Origin: Paracrocinitomix mangrovi
GTDB taxonomy: Bacteria > Bacteroidota > Bacteroidia > Flavobacteriales_D > Crocinitomicaceae
DNA: 64,000 nt
Reading direction: 5' to 3'
Assembly (NCBI RefSeq): GCF_019740355.2
Contig: NZ_CP091819.1
Coordinates: 2,542,001 to 2,606,000, forward strand
Under the pieces are notes generated by a model, which worked only from the letters and a program-made list of their open reading frames with translations, ran no database searches and had not been told where the DNA came from. Both the position numbers and the translations under genes were made by a program. This document shows positions 1-7,492 of the stretch, in pieces. Every line of letters begins with the position of its first letter. Within the stretch, counting starts at the first letter, position 1.

Positions 1-990
1 GTTTCCAATAGCAGTTGGAGTAACTGTAGTTGTTACCCAAACAGTATCGTTTTGACCATTGCTCAAAGAAGCAATATTAGCTGAAGTTGTTCCAGAACCA
101 ATTGAAGTCATTGAACCATCAAAAATTTCCCACTCAAAACCAACGTTAGTTTGATCTGCGAAACCAATATTTTTGATGTCAGCTCCTAATACGAAAGGAA
201 CAGTTTGCTCATCCGGAATTCTTGAATACATGATAGAGTTGATTAAATCTCCTCTGAATACATCCTGAACGATCAAATCGTTATCCGGTAAATCTAAAAC
301 AGATACGTTGTCAATTTGCCATCCGTAAGCCCAGTTTCCTTTCCATCTGAATCTTACTTGAATGTTAGCCTGGTTAGTAACATAAGGAGTAATATTGATA
401 GAAACTAATTGTGGATTAGGTCTTCCTTCTCTACCAACACCATCTTCAATAACTATTTCACTCCAAGTTGCTCCTCCATCATCAGAAACACCAACATATA
501 AAGTATCAAAGTTTGCACCTTGCTCCCACTCAGCAAAGAATTGTTCAAATTCTAATTTCAATGGTCCTCCTCCAGCACCTGAAGCATTGATTACGGGTGA
601 AGTTAAAGTAGCATTTTCATCAGTTCCTGATGAACCGTCTGAATCTGAATCTAAAACAACCCATTGAGTTGGAGTAGATGATAATAAAGCGGGAATAAAG
701 AATGAAGAACCTGCATCATTTGCGTGTCCAGTAGAAGTTAATGCGAAACCAACTCCACCAGTTTGCACTGCAGCGATCCAAGTAGTATTAAGGTCTGACA
801 TTGCGTCAAAATCCTCTGTATAATACGTAGTTCTATCCCCTCCCTGATAAATAGCATCTCTATTTTCAATAGTAGTGATACTATAAGGAGTGTGCTTACT
901 GTCAGCTGAAAAGTGGTATTGAGTATTCAACTGAGAAAAAGACGCTCCCGAAGCCAAAACTGCTCCTAATAAAACGTAGATTTTTTTCAT
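1..990 (-). CDS. Secreted protein, N-terminal part (cut by window edge)
   Basis: The reading frame is open from an ATG at 990 to the left edge, giving about 330 residues; the C-terminus lies outside. The first 20 residues form a signal peptide (MKK, hydrophobic core, ending in SFSQ). Residues about 60-240 look like the jelly-roll or MAM-like 'cleaved adhesin' domain common in Bacteroidota exoproteins: an early ...EDFDAM segment, then WVVLDSDSDG, LEFEQFF, YVGVSDDGGATWSE and finally RFRWKGNWAYGWQIDNVSV. A further beta-rich, Ig-like stretch follows and runs off the edge. Such proteins usually end in a T9SS sorting domain, which cannot be seen here. It is probably a cell-surface or released protein of unknown substrate. 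No gene lies between it and gcvP, whose terminator ends about 45 bases upstream of this start. Confidence 0.8.
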   Translation of the reverse strand, partial: MKKIYVLLGAVLASGASFSQLNTQYHFSADSKHTPYSITTIENRDAIYQGGDRTTYYTEDFDAMSDLNTTWIAAVQTGGVGFALTSTGHANDAGSSFFIPALLSSTPTQWVVLDSDSDGSSGTDENATLTSPVINASGAGGGPLKLEFEQFFAEWEQGANFDTLYVGVSDDGGATWSEIVIEDGVGREGRPNPQLVSINITPYVTNQANIQVRFRWKGNWAYGWQIDNVSVLDLPDNDLIVQDVFRGDLINSIMYSRIPDEQTVPFVLGADIKNIGFADQTNVGFEWEIFDGSMTSIGSGTTSANIASLSNGQNDTVWVTTTVTPTAIGN

Positions 991-1034
991 AATTGTGATC
1001 TTATAATTTTGTGAACGGTAAATTTAAAAAATTA

Positions 1035-1069
1035 AACCTTAGGTGCCTAATATTCTAGCACCTAAGGTT
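1035..1069 (-). terminator. Hairpin terminator downstream of gcvP
   Basis: A perfect 12-bp inverted repeat (arms 1035-1046 and 1058-1069, loop of 11) lies about 30 bases after the gcvP stop. On the minus strand it is followed by a T-rich stretch (TTTAATTTTTT). It separates gcvP from the secreted protein gene at 990. Confidence 0.8.
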
Positions 1070-1100
1070 GAAATCTTATATCAGTCTATCAGACGAGTAT

Positions 1101-3977
1101 TTAAACGGTTTCTAAATATGCCTCTATTGGTGTACAGCTACAAATAAGGTTTCTGTCACCATGTGCATTGTCAACTCTACGTACCGGAACCCAGTATTTA
1201 TTGGATTTCAGGTAAGCTAATGGATAAGCAGCTTTTTCTCTTGAATAGCTATAATTCCAATCATTAGCAGTTACAACCAATGCCGTATGAGGTGAATTTT
1301 TCAATACATTATTTTCCTGGTCTAAACCTTGAGTTTCAATCTCTGTAATTTCATTTCTAATTGAAATCAAAGCTTCAATGAAACGATCCAATTCAGCTTT
1401 ATCTTCACTTTCAGTTGGTTCAATCATCAAAGTTCCGGCAACAGGGAAAGACACTGTAGGAGCATGGAAATTATAGTCAATCAATCGCTTAGCAATATCT
1501 GCAACTTCAACACCTGCAGTTCTTTTGAAATCACGACAATCAACAATCATTTCATGCGCAACTGTTCCGTTTGTTCCGGTATATAATATTGGAAAATGAT
1601 CTTTTAACTTAACTCTTAAATAGTTGGCGTTAAGGATAGCATTCTCAGTAGCTGCTTTTAATCCATGGGCACCCAACATTTTAATGTAAGCATATGAAAT
1701 TAAAAGGATCAAACCACTACCATAAGGAGCAGCTGAAATAGCATTGATTGCTTTATCTCCACCAATACCATCTACCATAGGACTTCCTGGTAGGAAAGGA
1801 ACTAGGTGTTTAGCCACACCGATTGGTCCCATTCCAGGTCCACCACCTCCATGAGGAATGGCGAATGTTTTATGCAAGTTCAAATGACAAACATCTGCCC
1901 CAATGTTACCCGGATTAGTTAATCCTACCTGAGCATTCATGTTGGCACCATCCATATAAACCTGACCACCATTGTCATGAATAATTGAAGTAATCTCCAT
2001 AATGGCTTCTTCATAAACTCCATGAGTTGACGGATAAGTTACCATCAATGCGGCTAAATTATCTTTATGTTCAACAGCTTTTGCTTTTAGGTCTTCCACA
2101 TCAATGTTTCCATTTTCGTCACAAGCAGTTACCACTACTTTCATTCCGGCCATTACAGCAGAAGCAGGGTTTGTACCGTGTGCAGAAGAAGGAATCAAGC
2201 AAATATCTCTGTGATGATCACCATTAGCTTCATGATAAGCTTTAATCACCATTAAACCTGCATACTCTCCTTGAGCACCCGAGTTTGGCTGTAAAGACAT
2301 TCCGGCAAAACCGGTAATTTCACATAAATCTGCTGACAATCCATCCATTATTTCTTGATATCCAGTCCATTGATCTTTAGGAGCAAATGGATGAATATTT
2401 GAAAATTCAGGCCATGACAAAGGCATTAATTCTGCAGCTGCATTCAATTTCATGGTACATGAACCCAAAGAAATCATTGAATGTACAAGTGACAAATCTT
2501 TGTTCTCCAAGCTTTTTAAATACCTCATCATCTTAGTTTCAGAATGATGTGTATTGAAAACGTCATGTTGTAAAATCTTATCAGATCTGTGTAATGCTGA
2601 TGGTAATGGACATTTTTCTCCAGACCAATTAACAGCATCCAAAGATGGAGCAGATTTACCTGTTACATCAGCAAAGAAACTCAACAAGTTGTGTATTTGA
2701 GCCTTTGTGTGTGATTCATCAAATGAAATAGAAAATGAACCATCAAAATAATTGATATTCAATTCGTAATCTGATGATTTTTGTTGCATTTGCTCTACAG
2801 TTCTACCTGCAGGTAATTCAAAATGCACTGTATCATAATATTGTCCATTCAGTGAAACCAATCCCATTTCTGACAATTTCTTTTCAACATAAATTGCCTT
2901 TTGATGGATATCTACTGAAATTTCTTTCAAAGCTTTTGGCCCGTGGTAAACAACATACATTCCGGCCATTACAGCTAACAAAGCCTGAGCCGTACAAATA
3001 TTTGATGTTGCTTTATCTCTTTTAATGTGTTGTTCACGTGTTTGAAGCGCCATTCTCAATGCATAGTTTCCATCTGCATCAACAGAGATTCCAATGATTC
3101 TTCCCGGAAGGTTTCTTTTATATTCTTCTTTAGTTGCGAAATATGCTGCATGAGGACCTCCAAATCCCATTGGCACACCAAATCTTTGTGTGTTTCCAAA
3201 AACCGCATCTGCACCAACCTGACCAGGAGCTTCTAATACAACTAAGCTCATTAAATCAGCTGCAACACCGACTTTAACTTCATGTTGATGTGATTTAGCA
3301 ATAAAATCACCTAGACTTTCAACTTTCCCGAACTTATCTGGGAACTGAACAATAGCACCAAAATATTCTGCAGAAGGAACAAAGTTCTCTGGAGCATCAA
3401 CTACTAATTCAATGTCCATATTTTTTGCTCTACCTTCAATTACATCAATTGTTTGAGCAAAACAAGAACTAGAAACGAAAAACTTTTTTACATCATTTTT
3501 CTTTTGATCTCTGCTTCTTGCATTATAGAACATGATCATTGCTTCAGCCGCCGCAGTTCCTTCATCCAATAATGAAGCATTGGCCATTTCCATTGCCGTC
3601 AACTCCATTACCATAGTTTGGAAATTCAACAAAGCTTCTAATCTTCCTTGCGAAATTTCTGCTTGATAAGGCGTGTAAGCCGTATACCATCCCGGATTTT
3701 CGAAAATATTTCTCAGATTCACAGGAGGCACAAGTGTCCCGTAATATCCTTGTCCGATAAAGTTGTTGTAAACCTTGTTTTTTGATCCAACACTTTGGAT
3801 GTGATCAAGGTACTCATGCTCTGTCATAGCCGGAGCCAAATTCAAAGCCTGCTTCAATCTAATTTGTGAAGGAATGGTTAGGTTTACTAACTCATCAATA
3901 TCCTTCACTCCCACTGCTTTCAACATTTCAGCTTTCTCTGCTGAACTTGTTCCTATGTGTCTGTCTTCAAATATCAT
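1101..3977 (-). CDS. gcvP: Glycine dehydrogenase (decarboxylating), P protein
   Basis: This is the P protein of the glycine cleavage system. It decarboxylates glycine with pyridoxal phosphate (PLP) and passes the aminomethyl group to the lipoyl arm of the H protein. The 958 residues match the single-chain (fused alpha/beta) P protein. The N-terminus begins with the usual FEDRHIG segment, and the PLP lysine is K703 in LNLHKTFAIPHGGGGPG, followed by the glycine-rich loop. IGSCTMKLNA marks the start of the second half. The protein is cytoplasmic. The gene stands alone: the T and H protein genes are not in the window. A TATATTTG element at 4002-4009 (minus-strand sense) could be its -7 promoter box, but I see no good -33 partner. 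Confidence 0.97.
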   Translation of the reverse strand: MIFEDRHIGTSSAEKAEMLKAVGVKDIDELVNLTIPSQIRLKQALNLAPAMTEHEYLDHIQSVGSKNKVYNNFIGQGYYGTLVPPVNLRNIFENPGWYTAYTPYQAEISQGRLEALLNFQTMVMELTAMEMANASLLDEGTAAAEAMIMFYNARSRDQKKNDVKKFFVSSSCFAQTIDVIEGRAKNMDIELVVDAPENFVPSAEYFGAIVQFPDKFGKVESLGDFIAKSHQHEVKVGVAADLMSLVVLEAPGQVGADAVFGNTQRFGVPMGFGGPHAAYFATKEEYKRNLPGRIIGISVDADGNYALRMALQTREQHIKRDKATSNICTAQALLAVMAGMYVVYHGPKALKEISVDIHQKAIYVEKKLSEMGLVSLNGQYYDTVHFELPAGRTVEQMQQKSSDYELNINYFDGSFSISFDESHTKAQIHNLLSFFADVTGKSAPSLDAVNWSGEKCPLPSALHRSDKILQHDVFNTHHSETKMMRYLKSLENKDLSLVHSMISLGSCTMKLNAAAELMPLSWPEFSNIHPFAPKDQWTGYQEIMDGLSADLCEITGFAGMSLQPNSGAQGEYAGLMVIKAYHEANGDHHRDICLIPSSAHGTNPASAVMAGMKVVVTACDENGNIDVEDLKAKAVEHKDNLAALMVTYPSTHGVYEEAIMEITSIIHDNGGQVYMDGANMNAQVGLTNPGNIGADVCHLNLHKTFAIPHGGGGPGMGPIGVAKHLVPFLPGSPMVDGIGGDKAINAISAAPYGSGLILLISYAYIKMLGAHGLKAATENAILNANYLRVKLKDHFPILYTGTNGTVAHEMIVDCRDFKRTAGVEVADIAKRLIDYNFHAPTVSFPVAGTLMIEPTESEDKAELDRFIEALISIRNEITEIETQGLDQENNVLKNSPHTALVVTANDWNYSYSREKAAYPLAYLKSNKYWVPVRRVDNAHGDRNLICSCTPIEAYLETV

Positions 3978-4161
3978 TTAAGCGCTAAATTTTGAGGTAT
4001 ACAAATATACACAGATTGATACCATATAAGATTGGCCAAATTAACATTCTTTATTGAATTGTTAGATTTTCAGTGAATGTTATTTAGATTAGATAATTTT
4101 ATAACACTGATACCCACCTTAAATAGGTTTATTTAGGCAATTAGCCCTACATTTGTTAAGT

Positions 4162-4860
4162 ATGAAAGTTACCTTCTATATCTTACTATTGTTTTTGAGC
4201 GTTAATGGATTGGCTCAAAGCGGCCAAGATTCTTTATTACTGTTAAACGGTAAATCGTATAAAGGAAAAATTGAAGGCATCACCAACATAAATGGTGAAT
4301 CGGTATTGAAAATGTCAACCAACCTGGGAAAAAAGAACAATAATCGATATGATTACTTTGGAACCTATAGAATTTACTCTTATACAAAAGACGGCAAAGA
4401 CACCGTGCTTTACCAACCAAATGAAAGTTTAGGCGATTTTTTAAGTGTGAAAGAAACCAAAGATGTAACAATTGGAAGTTATGATGCAAGAAAAACATTT
4501 AAGCCACATGTGCCTTTTTGGACAGGAGTAGGAATTGGTTTTGCATCTTCATTATGGGATACCTATCTAACTAAAAAATCAGCATACGATACCACTTTAA
4601 TTACACAAAAAGAACCCGGATTTTTTAAAAGTAAACCTTCTGTATTCCCATTTTTTGTCCCGGTTGTTTTATCTGTTTCATGGTCTTTTCCCACATTCAA
4701 GTTGAGACAAAAAAAGATGATTCACACTGAGTATATTAACAATGAAAACTATTATCGCGGTTATCACAGAATTGCCAAACAAAAAAGAATGTTGGGTGCA
4801 CTTGTTGGAGGAGTATCGGGAATTATTTCAGGTATGATTGTATATTATGCCGTCCAATAG
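4162..4860 (+). CDS. Secreted or membrane-associated protein of unknown function
   Basis: 232 residues. I chose the ATG at 4162 over an in-frame TTG nine bases upstream because it starts a clean signal peptide (MKVTFYILLLFLSVNGLAQS). The mature part opens with a small beta domain (LLLLNGKSYKGKIEGI, then a repeat of strands to VLYQP), similar in style to Bacteroidota proteins that begin 'i.l.nG..i.gkv'. The second half has two or three hydrophobic segments near residues 115-130, 150-170 and 212-230. I do not recognise a family. A TACATTTG box at 4148-4155 lies very close to the start, so the leader would be very short. It ends three bases before the UbiA-like gene and is probably co-transcribed with it. 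Confidence 0.75.
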   Translation: MKVTFYILLLFLSVNGLAQSGQDSLLLLNGKSYKGKIEGITNINGESVLKMSTNLGKKNNNRYDYFGTYRIYSYTKDGKDTVLYQPNESLGDFLSVKETKDVTIGSYDARKTFKPHVPFWTGVGIGFASSLWDTYLTKKSAYDTTLITQKEPGFFKSKPSVFPFFVPVVLSVSWSFPTFKLRQKKMIHTEYINNENYYRGYHRIAKQKRMLGALVGGVSGIISGMIVYYAVQ

Positions 4861-4863
4861 CAC

Positions 4864-5682
4864 ATGCTTAAAAGTGTCATATCATTCATAGTTTACTCCA
4901 ATTTGTGGATCAGTCTTGGCGCATCATCTTTCTGTATTCTTTATTATCAACTAAGATCAATTGACATTGATTGGATACTGACTTTATTTGTATTCTCTTC
5001 AACATTAATCACCTACAATTTTCAACGTTATTTGAAATTAGTTTACAATGAAAACATCCAGGGAGCTAGAATGATATGGATGCAAAACAACAAAAACCTG
5101 GCAGCTTCCTTAATGGTAGTAGGTGGAATTGGAAGTGTTGTTTTTTGCATCAATATTAGTTGGATTTCACTATTACTTTTAATTTTTTCTGGGTTGATTT
5201 CGTTCTTGTATGCCTTTAAATTTAAACTGGGGAAATTCTCCAGCAACCTTAGAGATATTCCGGGGATTAAAATTTACCTCATATCAGTAGTTTGGGCCAT
5301 AAGTTGTTGTATTATTCCGGCTGTAGAATCACAAACGTTGGACTTTAATGGCTGGCTGATTTGCACTGGTTACTTTTTGTTTATACTTGGGATTACCATT
5401 CCGTTTGACATTAGAGATATTGATCATGATGATAATGAAAAACATACGATTCCTCAAATGATAGGTGTTTTTTGGTCTAAAATTGTAGCGATTATCGCTG
5501 TACTACTTAGTTTAATTCTCATGGAATACCCCGACTTTGATAGCACAGGATTGTTGGTATCGATAATAATGACAACAGTAATTATAGCCTTGAGTAAAAA
5601 AAAGAGAAACGAACTTTTTTATTCTTTCTTCATGGACGGTACACTACTACTTTTGCCTATAGGTATGGTTTTATTACCTTGA
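4864..5682 (+). CDS. UbiA-like polytopic membrane protein
   Basis: 272 residues with about eight predicted membrane helices. The segment PFDIRDIDHDDNEKHTIPQ (near residue 182) matches the second aspartate-rich motif of UbiA prenyltransferases (DxRDxxxD...G/K.TiP), which binds Mg-diphosphate. The position of the first motif (NxxxDxxxD) reads YNFQRYLKLVYNE, keeping the Asn but lacking the aspartates. UbiA enzymes attach polyprenyl chains to aromatic rings (quinone or heme A synthesis) in the inner membrane. With half of the metal site altered, the substrate and even catalysis are uncertain, so I give no gene symbol. It overlaps the convergent gene at 5674 by nine bases at the tail. Confidence 0.7.
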   Translation: MLKSVISFIVYSNLWISLGASSFCILYYQLRSIDIDWILTLFVFSSTLITYNFQRYLKLVYNENIQGARMIWMQNNKNLAASLMVVGGIGSVVFCINISWISLLLLIFSGLISFLYAFKFKLGKFSSNLRDIPGIKIYLISVVWAISCCIIPAVESQTLDFNGWLICTGYFLFILGITIPFDIRDIDHDDNEKHTIPQMIGVFWSKIVAIIAVLLSLILMEYPDFDSTGLLVSIIMTTVIIALSKKKRNELFYSFFMDGTLLLLPIGMVLLP

Positions 5683-7491
5683 CCATACTTTATATCCTAC
5701 AGAGAAAAATATGGTGGTGAAGTCTCTTAGCATAAAACCATCCATATAAGAAAGGGAAGTTACAGTAGACATACCCAAAGAGAATCGATCAATTGTAGCT
5801 ACTAAACCTAGTTTAAAAGTTCCATAATGGAATTTAATTTTGTCAGGAGATTGCCAATTGGACATGTTTTTATCAGGACTAAACTTAGAAGTTACCTCAT
5901 CAGGTGAATTAGATAAATCAACATTTATTGGACCATCTGAATAAGTTAAAATGTGATCACTAAATTCTGTGAAATAATAAGCCTCTTCAACATCCATAGT
6001 CAAAGATGTTTCGTTGATTCCGGGAGGTTGATTAACAAATCCTTGAAACTTGTGTGCCATTGCTGTTAAACCAACACCTACAAGCAATCTCATATCAAAA
6101 ATATCACGGTTGATAAACTTAAAGCCTAAAGTAGGTTCAAAATGGAATAAATTAAATCCTTTTCTATAAGCGCCTGCCAGCAATCTAGGAGATGAGGCAG
6201 TATTGACATAGAAATTGTTGCCGGCGGTATCTGTTGCAATAGTTGCAGTTAGTTCAGTTGTTTCAATATCACATTTTAATGATGAATATCCAATAGACAT
6301 CTCTAACAACCATCTTTTTCCGAAATAATAGGAACCATAAATATCAAATTGACTTGACCATCCGATTCTTTTAATATCTCCAAACTGAATCATTTCCACG
6401 TTTCTGCCCTGGTAGATATTTCCTCCACTTTCAACCAGTCCTGAATCAATTTTCATCACACTTAAAAATTGAGTAGAATCTCCATAAAAAGTAGATAAAT
6501 CATTAAAGCCTCTTCTATTAAATCTTATTCCCAAATCAAATTTATCCTTGGTTCTTTTAATATTAGAAACCTCCTGTCCAATTTTAGTGACATCATCCAG
6601 ATGGATTTTATTTCCAAAATCTTGTCTGAACAAGTCAACCCCAACGTTGAATCCAAATGAGTACAATTGGTCAAATGCTGTATAATCATTTAGGTATACA
6701 ATTTTAGAGTTGTCATACGGAGATACCGGAAATGAAAATTGAAAACCCGTTTGAAAATAGGCAGACAATCTAAAGCGATACAATTCAACACCAGCAACGA
6801 AATTCCAATAAGACGAAAACTCTGCAAAATCATTTATTGCATGATTGATAGCGCTTTCATCCCTAATAAATCGGTTTGAAAAATCCAGATAATCATAACT
6901 CTCTTTTCGGTACTTACCTTTAAAAGTAAATCCTGTAGACAAGAATGGTTTGATACTTTTATGTGGTAAAAATCGATAACCATAATTAACTGTCAAAGCC
7001 AACAACTGAAATCTTTGTGTGTAAGAAATATTGGATTCAAAATTCTGCTTTGCAGTTTCTATGTAGTTGTTATAGTCGGCCGTATCCACATTTGTAAAAC
7101 CGTCAGCAATTGCCTGGGCTTCAAAATCGCTATAGGAACCATAATATTGCGTATAAAAGCTTTCATTATAGTTGGCAATACCATCCATTTTAAGGGTGTT
7201 AAAGCTGTTGGATAATTTAAAATCAAAGAAATGTCTGCGTCTATTAATTCTGAAATAAATGGGAATCTCAAAATTGTTTTCCATTGAAAACTCATTGAAA
7301 TATACATCCATTGTATCTCCATAGATATCTAATACAGAAAGGCTTTTACCATCATCTGTATAAACTGCTCCAATATCCCATTTTTTAACACGATTTTGAT
7401 TGATCTGTGCTTCTACCCCAAAGTCAATTCTGTTTTGAGAAAAACCGACAAATGCTAGATACAAAAAGGAGAAAAGTAGGAGTTTTTTCAT
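5674..7491 (-). CDS. Exported, probable outer-membrane beta-barrel protein
   Basis: 605 residues beginning with a signal peptide (MKKLLLFSFLYLAFVGFSQ). The rest is rich in alternating aromatic/polar beta strands and short turns (for example FFDFKLSNSF, YRFRLSAYFQTGFQF, WLLEMSIGYSS) and the chain ends in an aromatic strand, FFSVGYKVWSR. This looks like an outer-membrane protein, possibly with two barrel-like halves, since the phrases DFGVEAQINQNR and DLGIRFNRRG recur near residues 23 and 320. I do not recognise the family. Only one base separates it from the end of the caspase gene upstream on the same strand, so the two form an operon and may act together at the cell surface. Confidence 0.75.
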   Translation of the reverse strand: MKKLLLFSFLYLAFVGFSQNRIDFGVEAQINQNRVKKWDIGAVYTDDGKSLSVLDIYGDTMDVYFNEFSMENNFEIPIYFRINRRRHFFDFKLSNSFNTLKMDGIANYNESFYTQYYGSYSDFEAQAIADGFTNVDTADYNNYIETAKQNFESNISYTQRFQLLALTVNYGYRFLPHKSIKPFLSTGFTFKGKYRKESYDYLDFSNRFIRDESAINHAINDFAEFSSYWNFVAGVELYRFRLSAYFQTGFQFSFPVSPYDNSKIVYLNDYTAFDQLYSFGFNVGVDLFRQDFGNKIHLDDVTKIGQEVSNIKRTKDKFDLGIRFNRRGFNDLSTFYGDSTQFLSVMKIDSGLVESGGNIYQGRNVEMIQFGDIKRIGWSSQFDIYGSYYFGKRWLLEMSIGYSSLKCDIETTELTATIATDTAGNNFYVNTASSPRLLAGAYRKGFNLFHFEPTLGFKFINRDIFDMRLLVGVGLTAMAHKFQGFVNQPPGINETSLTMDVEEAYYFTEFSDHILTYSDGPINVDLSNSPDEVTSKFSPDKNMSNWQSPDKIKFHYGTFKLGLVATIDRFSLGMSTVTSLSYMDGFMLRDFTTIFFSVGYKVWSR

Positions 7492-7492
7492 A

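Noticed and set aside
395-667. Plus-strand open frame opposite the secreted protein at 1-990
   Set aside because: It is a shadow of the real minus-strand gene, with Pro/Ser-rich composition and no domain. The same applies to other overlapping frames across the window.
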